DNA from: Syngnathus acus
Taxonomy: Eukaryota; Chordata; Actinopteri; Syngnathiformes; Syngnathidae
DNA length: 64,000 nucleotides
Direction: 5' to 3'
Assembly (NCBI RefSeq): GCF_901709675.1
Contig: NC_051101.1
Span: forward strand, 8,948,501 to 9,012,500
The notes below the pieces were generated by a model. The model saw nothing but the letters and a program-made list of their open reading frames with translations. It had not been told where the DNA came from and made no database searches. Both the position numbers and the translations under genes were made by a program. Positions 36,401 to 48,264 of this stretch are shown one piece after another; positions within the stretch are counted from its first letter, which is position 1; the number at the start of each line of letters is the position of its first letter.

Positions 36401-38185
36401 CAGCATGTTAATCATACCCCGAGGCCAAATAATGGCGAGGGTAAGAAATACACATTTGTGCAAAAACTGCAAAGTGCAAATGTAAATAAATATAACCATA
36501 ACACACATGCCTCCAGCATTACCTTCTTCTCTCTGATCACCATGCCCCCTCTCCAAAGTTCACTTGCATTGATACAGCTGGTTAACTCAGTGGACTCCAA
36601 TAGACCAGCATTCAGGTAAGATGCAGTTTTTTGCCACCTGAGACAAAGATCATGTGATCAACATGTACTTCATGCCATAAGATCAAGTATTAAGTTCAAG
36701 AGAAGATAAAAATCAACCAAAATATACGAGTAAAAATCCTGCCTGTCACCTGCTCATATTATGCCACTAATGCCCCCTAGCGGCACAGAGACAGTAACAC
36801 ATATTCTCACCCTGTAGCATGATGACTGACGACAGTGATCTTAGCAGAGTGCCAGCAGCTCATGTGTCGAAGGGCTCCCAGTAGTGGAAGCAGGATTTTT
36901 AATGCAGGACACTCTTCAGCACACCCAAACACCAGCACATCTAACAATGCTTTACCTGAGGGGATGGGTCATGCAGAGAAAAATTCAAAAAAACAAATGT
37001 ACAGAACAGTTTTGACAGTATGAAAGGATCTAGAAAACACCAAATCACAGAATGAAATAAATGATTTAATATGGATTGGTTAACTGTACCTGGAGATGGA
37101 AGTTTGTCTGCCAATGCATGCAATCCTTCTGCAGCCTCCTCGAGCAACCTATTAAATAAAAAATAATACATTTTCTTTCTAATCCTGGCACATATTGGCT
37201 GTGTGAAGTGAAATCTCACTCTGTTAGCGTTGCTTCGTCGCACTTTTGAACGGATCCCTCCTGAAGACACAGGGAACCAATGCACAGTTCCAAAGTTGTT
37301 TGCTTCTCCTCTTCACTGTTTGCTCTCTGTTGGACTGCCTCCACCTCTTCCCAATCTGAGCTGCAAAACTGCAACGCATTTAAGCACACGTTTATTTTCA
37401 CCTTTCATTCAATAAAAAATTACATTCATTGTGATTAACTTCTTTAGATTAATTTCATGTATGAATTTGAGCATTGTGTATCTTAACCACCATTTCGTAA
37501 CTCAGATGTGTTGGGTTAAACCATTACTTCATTAGGTTTTCTTTTTCGCACTGGAATTTCTTGCATCACAAAATATAACAAGCACAAAAACTATGTGTTT
37601 TTACAATTCCAAAATTTTACCAGCATTTCTCCATGGCAAGCCTGAACAGCAAAGTACCACCTCTGAACTGAAGGGCTTCCACTGAGGGAACACGCTAAAA
37701 TGGAGAGGAAGTCTGTTGTTAACAAAATATTATAAAACATGATGTTTTAATGGCTGAACGCACCTGGGAGCACAGAGATTCCTCTGGCTGATTCTTGAGA
37801 GGAAAATGCCACAATTTGGTCATAAATCTGCTTCACTTGGGCCAGACCTGTGCAAGACAGCATTAGATGTTAACTTATTCTATTGCTGTTCTGTTGCTTG
37901 TTACTCTATTGACATGCACAATAGGCAGCCAAAACATTAAGTACACTTGCGCAATCGAATACAATAAAGTTCTACACGTATTTCCATTTATTTATGCAAA
38001 ATCTTTAAGTGGATGAGCAGAAATAAACAAACACCGTTTGTACCTTCTTGAAAAAGTGAATCTAAGCCGGAAGGTTAGTAAACGCTGATAGATCGGTAAT
38101 TCACACAAGGAAAAAAAAACTTACATTTGCACTCCTCGTCGTTATCCGCCTGACAGATGGATATAACTAACACATATCTGTCCAT
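24465..38185 (-). CDS. mtbp: MDM2-binding protein (MTBP), complete, 23 coding exons
   Basis: MTBP is the nuclear partner of Treslin/TICRR in replication origin firing and was first found as an MDM2 binder. Exons in transcript order: 38125-38185, 37764-37847, 37621-37694, 37220-37368, 37090-37148, 36811-36955, 36523-36637, 35058-35165, 32756-32850, 32149-32215, 31928-32045, 31393-31572, 30194-30304, 28848-28988, 28231-28321, 27972-28127, 27574-27669, 27191-27451, 26961-27118, 26362-26477, 25203-25316, 24590-24655, 24465-24506. They total 2607 bases with all phases matching: 868 residues, against 904 in human. Family landmarks are MDRYVLVI at the start, [91 protein letters not shown] and VIDWVLEKT near the end. 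The coiled and basic C-terminal third is kept. Exon 9 ends at a weak donor (GAGCT|gtatcc), supported by frame and homology. Confidence 0.96.
26341..26358. repeat. (CA)n run touching an mtbp 5' splice site
   Basis: On the minus strand the exon 20 donor reads GTAAGTGTGTGTGTGTGTG, so the TG run starts within the splice-site consensus itself. Confidence 0.9.
26545..26650 (+). repeat. dispersed repeat fragment, same type as 11271
   Basis: It starts GTACCTTGACTTAACAATGCC and continues with ACTTGATCG-type sequence. Intronic in mtbp, orientation plus, limits uncertain. Confidence 0.4.
29733..29860 (-). mobile_element. SINE tail fragment
   Basis: The reverse complement matches the tail of the SINE at 62745-62932 (GATGGGTCAAATGCAGAGGACAAATTTCACCACACCC type). 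It lies in an mtbp intron; only the 3' half survives. Confidence 0.65.
32908..33485. repeat. direct tandem duplication, two ~285-bp copies at 296-bp spacing
   Basis: Copy 1 (32908-33191) and copy 2 (33204-33485) both run from TTCAAT(C/A)ATTATTTGCCCAG to CTGGTGTTTATTTTCAGTCA. They differ at a few bases and small indels. They lie in the mtbp intron just upstream (in transcript sense) of exon 9. Intronic, with no exon duplicated. Confidence 0.92.
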
Positions 38186-38727
38186 TTCGTGTTAACTTGC
38201 GAACAATAACATAAAACCCGATTTATTTACGATTGTTTGCAGCAACGCTTGTCAAATTTCCCACCAGGTACTCTTCTTCTGCTTTGAGATTGTTAGCAAG
38301 TCTTTGCACGATCGCCACCTACTGGAAATAAATATTATTGGCTAAACGGTACTGATTACGTTTCTGCGTGTCTTCATGGTATCTTCTATTTAGAAAAAAA
38401 AAATGAAAGCCTTCATGAAATGTTCAAGTAGACAGATAAACTGTTATCTTTTTCCCTTATAGAGCTAAATACTATATCAAAACCAATCCCATTTCAATTA
38501 GTAAATAATGCCACTCGACATGACAAGTGTAAGACATGATTTTATTTCTTTGCTGTGAAAGTAAAAGGTGTTGTATATAAGTATTGCACATTTCATGATA
38601 GATGATTAACCAGTGTAACAATTCAACATTGCTCATTGATAGTTTATGTATGGATGTAGGTACCTTATGTATAAAATCTTCGACTTGGTTATGGATAATT
38701 GAAAGGTATTGTGAAATTCAAGCAGTA
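38186..38727 (-). promoter_or_regulatory. short zfat-mtbp intergenic interval (zfat 3' end plus mtbp promoter)
   Basis: Only 542 bp separate the zfat stop from the mtbp start codon in head-to-tail order. The left half must contain the mtbp 5' UTR and promoter. It is TATA-less by eye and only mildly CpG-containing (near 38300-38320). The right half carries the zfat 3' UTR and its AATAAA. Confidence 0.55.
38541..38546 (-). terminator. candidate polyadenylation signal of zfat
   Basis: TTTATT on the plus strand (AATAAA on minus), about 180 nt past the zfat stop codon and about 355 bp before the mtbp start codon. Confidence 0.55.
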
Positions 38728-41700
38728 CTAGTTGATTTCCACAGTCTGTTCCTCTACATAGACAATAAAATGTGGGGTGTTGTCATCTTGAGTGAGAACT
38801 GTCAGGCCCTCCAGTTCGTGTCTCTCCTCCACCACCATCACCTGCTCGCCAGAAAAATCGCCATCTGCATTCAAAACCATTAACTGATGGTCGCCGACCT
38901 CCTCCTCATCAGCCACCTGCAAATGCCAGCACGCTTCTATGAATCAGCATTTTTCAGGCCAAGATTGCCTGAGTCACACAGACTGTTTACCTGTTCAACC
39001 ACAGCAACAGTGCCAGGAGCCATGGTGACCATCGATGTGATGGCGTCATGAGCTTCTGAGCTTAACTCAACAATTTGCTGGACAATATGCTCAGTTCCTG
39101 TATACATATAATCATAAATAACTGTTGAAAGCCATTAGGAAAAAAAAAAACATTTTGCTTGCAGGGTAGTTTGACTCTCACTATTGTCTTGTAGGACTGT
39201 TACAGGTTCTTCTGTCAACTCCACTTCTTGTGCTAAAGGGATACATTGACTCTCTACCATTTCTTCCACCTGAATATGGATTCACACACAGAACACAAAG
39301 AGCACCAACTGCAAATATTCATAAATAAACATATCGGGTTAAATTTGCTCCTCTTGCACTGTAACAATATGAGCATTATTGTGTATATTTGTGTACCTCC
39401 CAGATACATGCTGCCTCTTTTGAACTATGCTTCCTCTTCATGTGTCGATTTAGCTCCCATTTGGTGCCATAAACAAAAGGGCATTTAGGGCACTTGATGC
39501 CTAAACATGGGCATAGATAAAGTTAACACATTTATTCTCTGCCTAAACATGGGCATAGATAAAGTTAACACATTTATTCTCGGAAAACAGTTCGTATGGT
39601 ATCAAGTGCTCACATGACACATTTCTGCTGGGACTTTAAAAAAAAAAAAAAATGTGACTGAAGTCAGATACTTATATTCAAACCTTGTTGTGTAGAATAA
39701 TCTGTATCTGAGAGACCTTCTCCAACATTTTGATAATCCTGGTCTGGGTGTTTTATATTGTAGTGTCGTTTCAGGGGACCAGATGTGTTGCAGGAGTAGA
39801 AACAGTGAGCACATTGAAATGGCTACAAACAAGCAAAAGAAGTTATGAATAAAGTGCATGAAATTTGGGTCAGGCAGAAATTGACAAATCACGGGCAGGT
39901 TTTATGTCAGCGGTGCAACATTAAATTGTTTTCATTCTTTTCCAAATACATGTATTCATTTTAGTGTGAATTGACTAAAATATTGGTACACCAGAGCTTT
40001 TGTAATCCTTCATAGGGTGGACAATAAATGATTCTTACCTTAAATTTAGCATGTTGCTCCATGTGTCTCACCAAAGTATACTTGAAAACTGAACTGTAGT
40101 CGCATTCTGAGCATTTGAATTCTTTCTCTTGATTTAAAAAAAAAAGGGGGAGGGTCAAAAGGGAGCACCTCGTTGATCAAACATTCTTGAGAAAACAAGT
40201 CAAAGAAGAAAGTGTAAATAAATGAAAGAAAACAATGCAAAGTGGAATATACCTTGGTTTGTATGGCTCTGTCTGTGGCTCTTCAATGACGCTTTGGATT
40301 TAAGCGCTTTACCGCACAGGTCACAGATGTGACATTTTTCCTTGTTATGTCGTTTCATGTGATTTTTCAAGTTACTCCTGCTGCAGCTAGCATAGTTGCA
40401 TATATTGCAGACAAAAGGTTTCACACCTGGAAATGAAATGAAGCCAAATTTTAGATTTTTGTATGAAAAGAAAATCAGAGCACACGACTGGATTCTTATT
40501 GTTCTTTTACAAGTCAATCAGCACAGGCGCCAATTTCACCTTGGTGGGCCCAGATGTGCTTCTGAAATTCACTGCTGTTCCTGAGGTAGTAAGCATCGCA
40601 GTAGGGGCACTTCTCTGCTCGCTTCACCATCTGCCCTTTAACTGGTAATGTATCTGTTCAACACAAAATAAAACATTCCATGCTATGTCCAATAATTAGA
40701 ATACATCACCAAACAAATTTTAGTTACACATTGAACTTTAGCAAGTATTTTTTTTACAGCATAGCAGCGAATTAATTCAAAATGTTTCTTTCGTCTCGTA
40801 TATGTTGATATATTTGCGTGTATTTTACCAGGGTGGGATAGTTGGATGTGGCGTTTAAGTCGGTGTTCAGGATAGCTTTGATGGCAGGTGGGACACGGTG
40901 TGCTCTTCCTCTACAATCAAAATACAAACACAGACTATCAGACTTCATTTGGATTACATCTCCAAAATACAAATTCAATCGCGCAAGGAAAGCTCATTTG
41001 TATTCTGTTGTGTCCTTATTTAAACACAAAATGTTTCAAATGTACAAAAAATGATTCAATCTGACTTTTGATTTACCGGCGATATGTTACCTCTTTTTGA
41101 TGAGTCCTCTGATGGGCTTGTAGTTTGTATTTATCAGGTGTAGTGTATTTACATCCTGGAGTGGAACATGACAGCTGCAAGCCGCTGTGCTTCTGGATCA
41201 GGTGGCGCTTTAAAGAGCTTTTGGTGATGGACGAGTAGTTGCACTTTGAGCAGTGGTGTAGGTGCTCCTTGGTGTGTGTGCGTATGTGGGCATTATAGTG
41301 GACCTTGTACCAGAACAGTTTCCCTACGGGGAACACAAAAACAATTTAATACATTTTTGTAGATGACCATAAGACATCAGAAGTTTTCTAATTACATTTT
41401 TTGTTGACCAATGTAATCAATTAAAATTATTTTGTCAATCAATTAATCTTGTTAATTCCAACCCTATACCCCAAATTTTAAATTATGATTTGTTTACCGG
41501 TTTGGTCCGTAACATGTCCTAAAATGGTGATTATTATTTTCTATAGTAAAAGCAGAGATTTGTAAATGTGTCTTATTTTGATTCAACACAATAACAATCA
41601 GTTTGTCGAGAGGCTGAAATTCTGAGGGTTTCGACAATTTGGGGTCTATAAACTAATATTAATTAATTTGATAATCGATTAGTTGCCGATTAATCGATTT

Positions 41701-44700
41701 ATTATTGCTCCTAATTTAAAAAACACTTTTTCTGTGGTTGCAGTCCAAATTAATTCTGAAAAAGAACAATAACAGTTGTCAATCTGAATGGCACCTTATC
41801 GTGATTAATCACGGTTCAAGTCGAATTTCTGCTATTTGCTCTAATCAAGATCTTTTTACGATTGTGCAAAGCAGGTCATTCCCTGATCTCACCACAATAT
41901 TGACACTCCAGTTCGCCATACATTTTCCTGATCTGCTGGAAAGTCTCCATATCAAGAGGAGTCTTCGGAATTGATAACAACACCTGCTGGAATGCACTTA
42001 GTTGGAAGTCCTGTAAGATAGAAGACAACTAATAAGTGGATCACACTAATTAAATATATTCTATAAAGTTTAAATAATGTAGAAAATAGTGTGACATAAA
42101 AAGAGATAAGAAATAGAAGCTCGAAATGGCTCACTTTTTCTGATTGTGTAGTTTGGATGTTTTCTTCTGAAGGCAAATGAGTGTGTTGGGTAGGATTGGG
42201 CACTTGAGTGTCTTCTGAGTAAGGAGTTTGTCCTTGCTCATTTGTATCTGCAGAGTTACATGCGTGTTTTGTTTTTGAGGACTCAACACACGCATCCGTC
42301 TTTGTCTCAGCGACAGTTTTGGTTCCCAGATTTGGAGTACATCCTTCACTTGTCCTCTCACTTTCCACATTTTCACCGTGAATTTTAATGTCCTCCTTTT
42401 CTTGCTGCGCATCTTCCGGTGCAGCTGCTTTTTGAGACTCACTTTCACCATCCTCAACATCTTCGGCTCTTATCACCTCTTCTCTGCTCTCGACTCCCGC
42501 TTCTGTGCTTCCCTCCATGTTTAAACATCCCTCTTTGCCCTTTCTTTCTTCATCTACTGACAAAACCTCTCCGCCATTCATCAAGTAGAAGCTGCTTTTA
42601 ATACACTCGGTGAATGCCTGCTCTTGCTCCAGCTCAGGGTGATCCTCTGTGAGGTGACTCTTGAGTCTTTGACTGCTGACAAACTTCCTCTCGCACGCCA
42701 CACACACGTACAAGAAGAGATGCTTTCTGACGTGTGCGGTGAGGCTGGCCAGGCTGGTTCTGGCGTGGTCACAGAGCAAGCAGGTGAAAGGCCGTTGAGG
42801 CCCGTGGACCAGTGAGTGGCGGTCGCGCTCCATCTGGTTCTTAAAGCAGCGGCTGCAGGTAGGACAGTGGTAGAGGAGTTGTCGGAGACCCTGGCGAGTC
42901 TTCAGCCTGGAAAAACAGATTAAGATAGCCGTCATTCATAAATGACAGTATGCAAAATATTTACATGGTGTTTAGAAAACCTCAGTTGTTGGTAGCTCTT
43001 GTGGATGAGCGGGTCCTTCAGATTGTGACTTTTTTCTATATGCTTGATCAAGTTCTTCACATCGGAGTACTTCTTTTGACAGAAGCTGCAATGCTGCTTC
43101 ACCTTCAAATGAACTCGTTCAATGTGGACCTAGAGCACAAACAAAAAGCAGAGCCATCATGTCAAGTCAGTTATCTGGCCTGGCACCTTGGAAGTCCAAG
43201 CATATATGAGGGGTGCCATTGCCCCTGGCGGGCCCCCCTCTAACTCCACCAGTGACTACGACACTTTATGGAGCGAATTAAAAATCTGACGACTGTAACC
43301 ATAACAATTGATCTCGTGAACTCTCCACTGTGAGGCCAATATGCCAACCACAATTCCTGCTGACTTTTAAAATAAAAAAGACCTCAGTCAAACCTGCATT
43401 AGAGTATGAGCACAAATGTTAAAACCAGACCTTGAGGTGTCCTGGGTTGAGGCATTTGAAGGGACACTGTTGACAACTGAACTTTTCGCCAGTGTGCTTC
43501 CTTAAGTGAACATTCAGGTTGGCTTAAGACAAAAAAGAGGGAGGGGGTAATTTATTAGATAAAAAATAGGAATTGATTCAATTAATGTTTTTCTGGTCTA
43601 AATTCGCCAGAGAAAAGTTCATTTACCTTTGATGGAAGATGCATAGTCACAGTGTGGACACTTGAATGGTTTTTCTTGGGTGTGCGTCCTGAGGTGGGAC
43701 ATCAGCGAGTGTCGAAACTTAAAGATTTTATGACAGACCTCGCAGCCAAAGACCTTCAGCTGACTTGGAAGTAAACTGAGAAGAGAAAAACTAGTTTTAC
43801 CATGTTGCCCAATGTTGTGTCAAAGAGTAACTGATTTTCCTGCTGCTGTTTCTCTTTTCTTAATCTATTTATGAGTAATCTTGTTTGAATTAAAGCCCAG
43901 CAATGATTCATTAAATCATTCATTTAAGATATATTTGTACATGCAAATAAATATATAGATACACAGTACTTAGGAACATCTTGCTTGATGGAATATTCCT
44001 GGAAGCCTTTTGCGGGTGCTGGTTCGATATTGTCAGAACTGCAGTTGGAGTAGAGCAGAAAATAGGCAGAAAATGTCAAATGCTGTTACTTTTTCATGCC
44101 TTGAATAAAAAGAGGCAACACCTGACCATTTATCCTATTTAGCGTCTTTTTTCTGGCAGAAATAATCTATTATATCATTCTGTACCTTGGGTTCTGTTCA
44201 GCTTTTAAATCTTCAGCACTGGCTGTAGACTGACTTGCAATGTCTGCAGGCTCATTCTGAGGGACTGCTGTATCCTGGATACAATTATTTTCAGAAAAAA
44301 TAAAATAAAAAATATATTTGTGTAGCTTGTGGACGGAAACATTTCTCCGTGTGGCGGGAAACAGCTAACTTGCAAACAGACTCACCTGAGACTCATTCAG
44401 AATGTTGACGTGCCCCGAATTTGTTAATATGCTCTCTACTGGAATTAATTGAATGACACCTGTGGTATGAAGAGTTTACAAAATTAAAAGTATAGTTTTA
44501 GAAATAAACCAGTACACAAGACTGACCTGGGAGTGACTCATCTGCAGTGAGAAAAATATCAACACTTTTTTTGCTTCCTGTTGCAAGTCCATCTTCTTTG
44601 GAGGTGAGACTTTGCCCATCAGGAAGCGTTTGACCTTTCTTGTCGCGCTGAAAATTCTTCATTCCTACACACAAAGAAGACAACGCCGTGAATTGTAGTG

Positions 44701-46833
44701 ACTATAATTTGGAAAATACTGCTTCTGAAGGTTGTTTACCCTTTCTCCCCTTCATCCTTGATTTTTTGGGGGTTTGCTGCTTTTGCCCATTATCTCGTCC
44801 TAGAGGGTCCAGATTTTCTGAATCCTCAGGACTTTTGCAAATGCTGTCTGAAACGTAGGCAAATTATATGCCATGTTAGTTAATATATTTGTTTTAATAT
44901 TATAAATAACATATTAGTTCTCTCCATGAATGCCTTGGCTAACCACTACTAAATGCAGCTTTGGCAATTGATCTCATCCTATTTAGTTTTATTTCCTTAC
45001 CAGGGTCCTCGTCCTCATCTTCCTCTTCCTCATACTCTACTTTCAGGCAGATGTGTTTAACAATCTGCCGTCTGTTGCTAAACAAACGATGGCAGTCATT
45101 GCATTTCAGCCCAGATATTCTGTTGTCATCAGCTAGCAGAGGGATGAAAACACTGGAATTGGCATTCTTTTTAAAGAACAGATCCATTTTATCCATTTTG
45201 ACATTTAGTGCTTTACCCTGTTTGTCGACTTCCTCTTTTGGCCCCTCTTGCTTTTGGACTTTGTCTTCTGAAGGTTGCGTGGAGTCTTCTGTACCATCCT
45301 TCCGGTCTATGAGTGCTTTTTTGGTAGAGCCTTTTGGTCGTCCTCGTTTTCGCTTTACTGAACTCTCTGTGCAGAATTCATATAATTATGACCAAAAAGT
45401 ATTCATGGTCAAATAAAACTAAAAAAATACAAATAAAAAAATGACAATTTTAAGTGTTAAATTAGTGTTAGTTAGACTGCTAGATAGATGTTTAAGGCCT
45501 GAGTAAATCCTAATAACATAATCCTGATCTGACCTGCTAAAGGCACTCCTGCAAGGGGCTTCAGTGCAACAATGATGTCCGCATAAGGTTCCTGAAACGG
45601 GTGCTTCTGGGCACAATGGTCCAATAGCAGTGAGTGACTGGGAGAGAACTGGTTGCAGAGCCGACACATGAAAACAGAGCCAGCTGTGGAGGAAGAAAGA
45701 ATGAGAAGTTAAGACAGGTACAATTTACTTTCCATCCATTGATTTTCTAGACCATGTCCCTTGCAGTTAGGTTGGAGCCTATCCCAGCAAACCTTGGGCA
45801 AGACTCTGGACTGGTCACTGACCAATTCCAAGGCAAACAATCAATTCACACTTATGGACAAGTTAAGAGTCTTCAGTGACCCAAACATGCATGTTCTTTG
45901 AAAAGTGCCCAAGGACCAGGGGAAACCCCAAGTGCAAGGAAATGTTTCACACAGGATTTGCTGGATCGTGGATGCTATACGGTGGAAGTTCTAGACCACC
46001 CAGCTTGTGATACACTCCTAGAATTTGATGGGACTGTTTTATTTGTATAAAAGAATCCATGCAGTCTTGTACAATGTCACAACAATTAATGCAAAGGTAG
46101 TATATTGAATGGAGCAGGCCTATGCATATTAACATTCCCATTTAGATTTGGAATATTTGCACACATTTTAAGACCTCTTTGCAACTGCAATCATGCCTAA
46201 ATGAGTCCTCCACATGGATTGACATTTACTATATATAGATATTTACTTCATAAATTAATACCACTGCAGCCATCTAGTATTTATGTTTATTGCACGTTCA
46301 ATTCATTTTATGCCAAAGGACAATTTCCCTCTTGTGCAGTAATTGTTGCTCTCCATTCTTAGTGTGTGCTTATCAGTAGTCAGCGTGCACTTTAAATATC
46401 AGATGTTTTTGTTTTTCCTTCAACAGTATCTTGAAGCAGTCAACTCCCGTAAGCCCTAAGAATCAATGAGACGTCACGTAAACCCTCTTGTGCGTTTTCA
46501 AAAATTGTAATTGCCATTGAACTGGTGGAAAGATGGGTACGTAGACTCATTATAGTAAAAAGCGAACTCCAATAATCATGGCTATCGTGCGCCGCCACAC
46601 GACGACGGTCACTGTCTCGAAACTTGCGAACATTATGAGCCACTAGAGCATTGTATGGGGTGAGAAAGGATCGAGCAAGTCGTCCGAAATAATCGTGAGT
46701 ACTGAAAAAGCTTGCAATAAAAAGTGAGCATTGACGACCACACATTTATGTCGACACGGCCTAACATTAAGCACCGACTAGCATATTCGACGTAGAGCTA
46801 ACGTAAATTCATACCCATTAGTTGCCCGTCCAT
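38728..46833 (-). CDS. zfat: zinc finger and AT-hook protein ZFAT, complete, 23 coding exons
   Basis: ZFAT is a nuclear DNA-binding regulator of transcription needed in haematopoietic and endothelial cells. Exons in transcript order: 46815-46833, 45534-45683, 45001-45366, 44740-44847, 44527-44664, 44386-44459, 44186-44274, 43970-44038, 43627-43775, 43431-43522, 42981-43129, 42135-42906, 41893-42010, 41091-41323, 40829-40910, 40540-40653, 40253-40426, 40039-40127, 39684-39822, 39397-39500, 39182-39269, 38991-39097, 38728-38916. Sum 3612 bases in frame: 1203 residues (human about 1243). I count 18 C2H2 fingers plus one divergent C2HC finger (CNDCHRLFSNRRQIVKHIC, exon 3). The AT-hook KRKRGRPKGS is near residues 61-69. 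Fingers cluster at about 346-560 and 760-1065, parted by an acidic linker in the 772-bp exon 12. The tail holds HFIVYVEEQ. Diagnostic blocks: LFWYKVHYNAH, SSITKSSLKRHLIQKH, YTTPDKYKLQAH. Confidence 0.96.
39499..39582. repeat. 42-bp perfect tandem duplication across a zfat splice acceptor
   Basis: GCCTAAACATGGGCATAGAT... occurs at 39499-39540 and again at 39541-39582 with a single end mismatch. On the minus strand this copies the exon 20 acceptor CCCATGTTTAG|GC 42 bp upstream. Confidence 0.95.
41390..41720. repeat. decayed dispersed repeat (ATCGATTA-rich)
   Basis: Sequence such as GATAATCGATTAGTTGCCGATTAATCGATTTATT is typical of an abundant teleost interspersed repeat. Ends are not clear. It fills the zfat intron between exons 13 and 14. 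Confidence 0.4.
45730..45945 (-). mobile_element. LINE-type 3' fragment, reverse orientation, decayed
   Basis: TCCATCCATTGATTTTCTAGACC ... GTTGGAGCCTATCCCAGC ... mirrors, on the opposite strand and with many changes, the fragment at 5679-5951. It lies in zfat intron 1. Confidence 0.65.
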
Positions 46834-46839
46834 TTTCTT

Positions 46840-47060
46840 TCAGGTCTTTGAAGAAAATATTTTGCAATTTATTCACTTGCATTAAGCAAAAATAAACTGT
46901 TTATAATTAAAATATATATACTTTAGTGTCTATTTTTTTTACTTGGAATATAGTAAATTTCTGACGAATGTGTTAAACATGTCCTCCTGTTCAGCGGAAG
47001 TGGATCGGGCTTGTTGCTCCTACAACCTACAGCGCCTCCATACTGGAGGAGGACTACACA
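46840..47060 (-). promoter_or_regulatory. candidate zfat promoter
   Basis: The stretch upstream of the zfat ATG contains AGCGGAAGTG (46994-47003), an ETS-type site usual in TATA-less promoters, next to a short GC-richer patch. The position fits a short 5' UTR; the start site is not fixed by sequence. Confidence 0.3.
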
Positions 47061-48264
47061 GCAGTTTGAGTCAAACCCCCACACAACCAATGTTTTTGTA
47101 ACAAATCCCAATATTCAGTTAAGCGTAGGATATAATAAAAATGATGTGAATAAGAAATAATTTATCTTTTATACATTTTATTTGAGTGGTAAAAATCTTG
47201 TATGACATAAATACATATCTATCCGTTCATTCTACTCTAAACTATAAATGAATGCAAGGCTCAATTGGAAATGTTTTAACTACTCCGGCTATATGTCCTA
47301 AATTCTATTGGCATTTTTCCAACAGAAGCCATTTATTATTTCAGACCTGTGGATGAAAAAAATGACACGAGACATTGACTCAACATATATTTTTTATATT
47401 TACATATAGTCCACACCTTTCAGGCATTTTGATCATTTACACACGGACAAAATTCTTGGCACCCCTCTGTTAATGAAATAATAATGGTAATAGAAAATTC
47501 AAAGAAAATTAACCAATCAAAATCATTACTGCTTAATTGTGGTTCAACATAATTATTCATAATAATATATAATTTAAATGCAATAACATTATTATTTTAT
47601 TTATTTTAAAAATGTTCTCTCATTAACAAGTGGGACAAGTATGGTTATTGTTGCCATAATGTTTACTCCAAAACTTTCTCTAACACAAATTCATTGAATG
47701 GATAACAAATTGCACTCTGAAATGTAAACACACAAACATTGGCTATGAAAACCAAAGAGAAGGCTTTATGAGTACCAACATGCTTAAAGCATTAACATTT
47801 TCATGCGAAATATACGTATGTATCTCTGACAAGTTGAGCCCTTTGTTGTTGTTTTTTTCCTTTGAATTGTTTCAAATTAGACAACTTTAGGGCATCCAAG
47901 AATCAAAATTTAGATGTCAATAAATTAGATGTAATAGCTGTACAAAAAAAAACAACTACAACCTAACTGTTCCAGTGTATTTGGGGTCACATGCTGCAAG
48001 ATTAACCTGCCTTTCTACAATGAACTGTCTTATCTGTTACTAAGCAACTTCCCCAAGCCTCAACAATCTTTTTCCATTCCCTCATCACTGGTCGAGCTAC
48101 TGAAGCAAACATTCAAAGTGTAAAACTCTTTTTTTAAAGACCCACCGTTATAACAAACAGGGAAACCAGTGGATTTTAATGAAGGGAGGGTAACAAAAGC
48201 TAGGAAAGGCCTATAAAGAGTAAAGCAATCTTTTGTCCAAATGTGTGACTAACATTGTGTGCGT
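47061..48264 (-). other. gap between zfat 5' end and ptp4a3 stop, mainly ptp4a3 3' UTR
   Basis: AT-rich, no gene seen. Minus-strand AATAAA candidates occur at 47177-47182 and 47332-47337, so the ptp4a3 3' UTR could be about 0.9-1.1 kb. Confidence 0.45.

Noticed and set aside
45419-45667. Alternative minus-strand frame across zfat exon 2 (MSALQPVLSQSL...)
   Set aside because: The other frame encodes the conserved first ZFAT finger (CRLCNQFSPSHSLLLDHC) and joins both neighbours in phase.
46440-46745. 101-codon minus-strand open frame
   Set aside because: It lies wholly in zfat intron 1 in a slightly CpG-rich patch. I see no splice signals that would add it to zfat and no recognisable motif.
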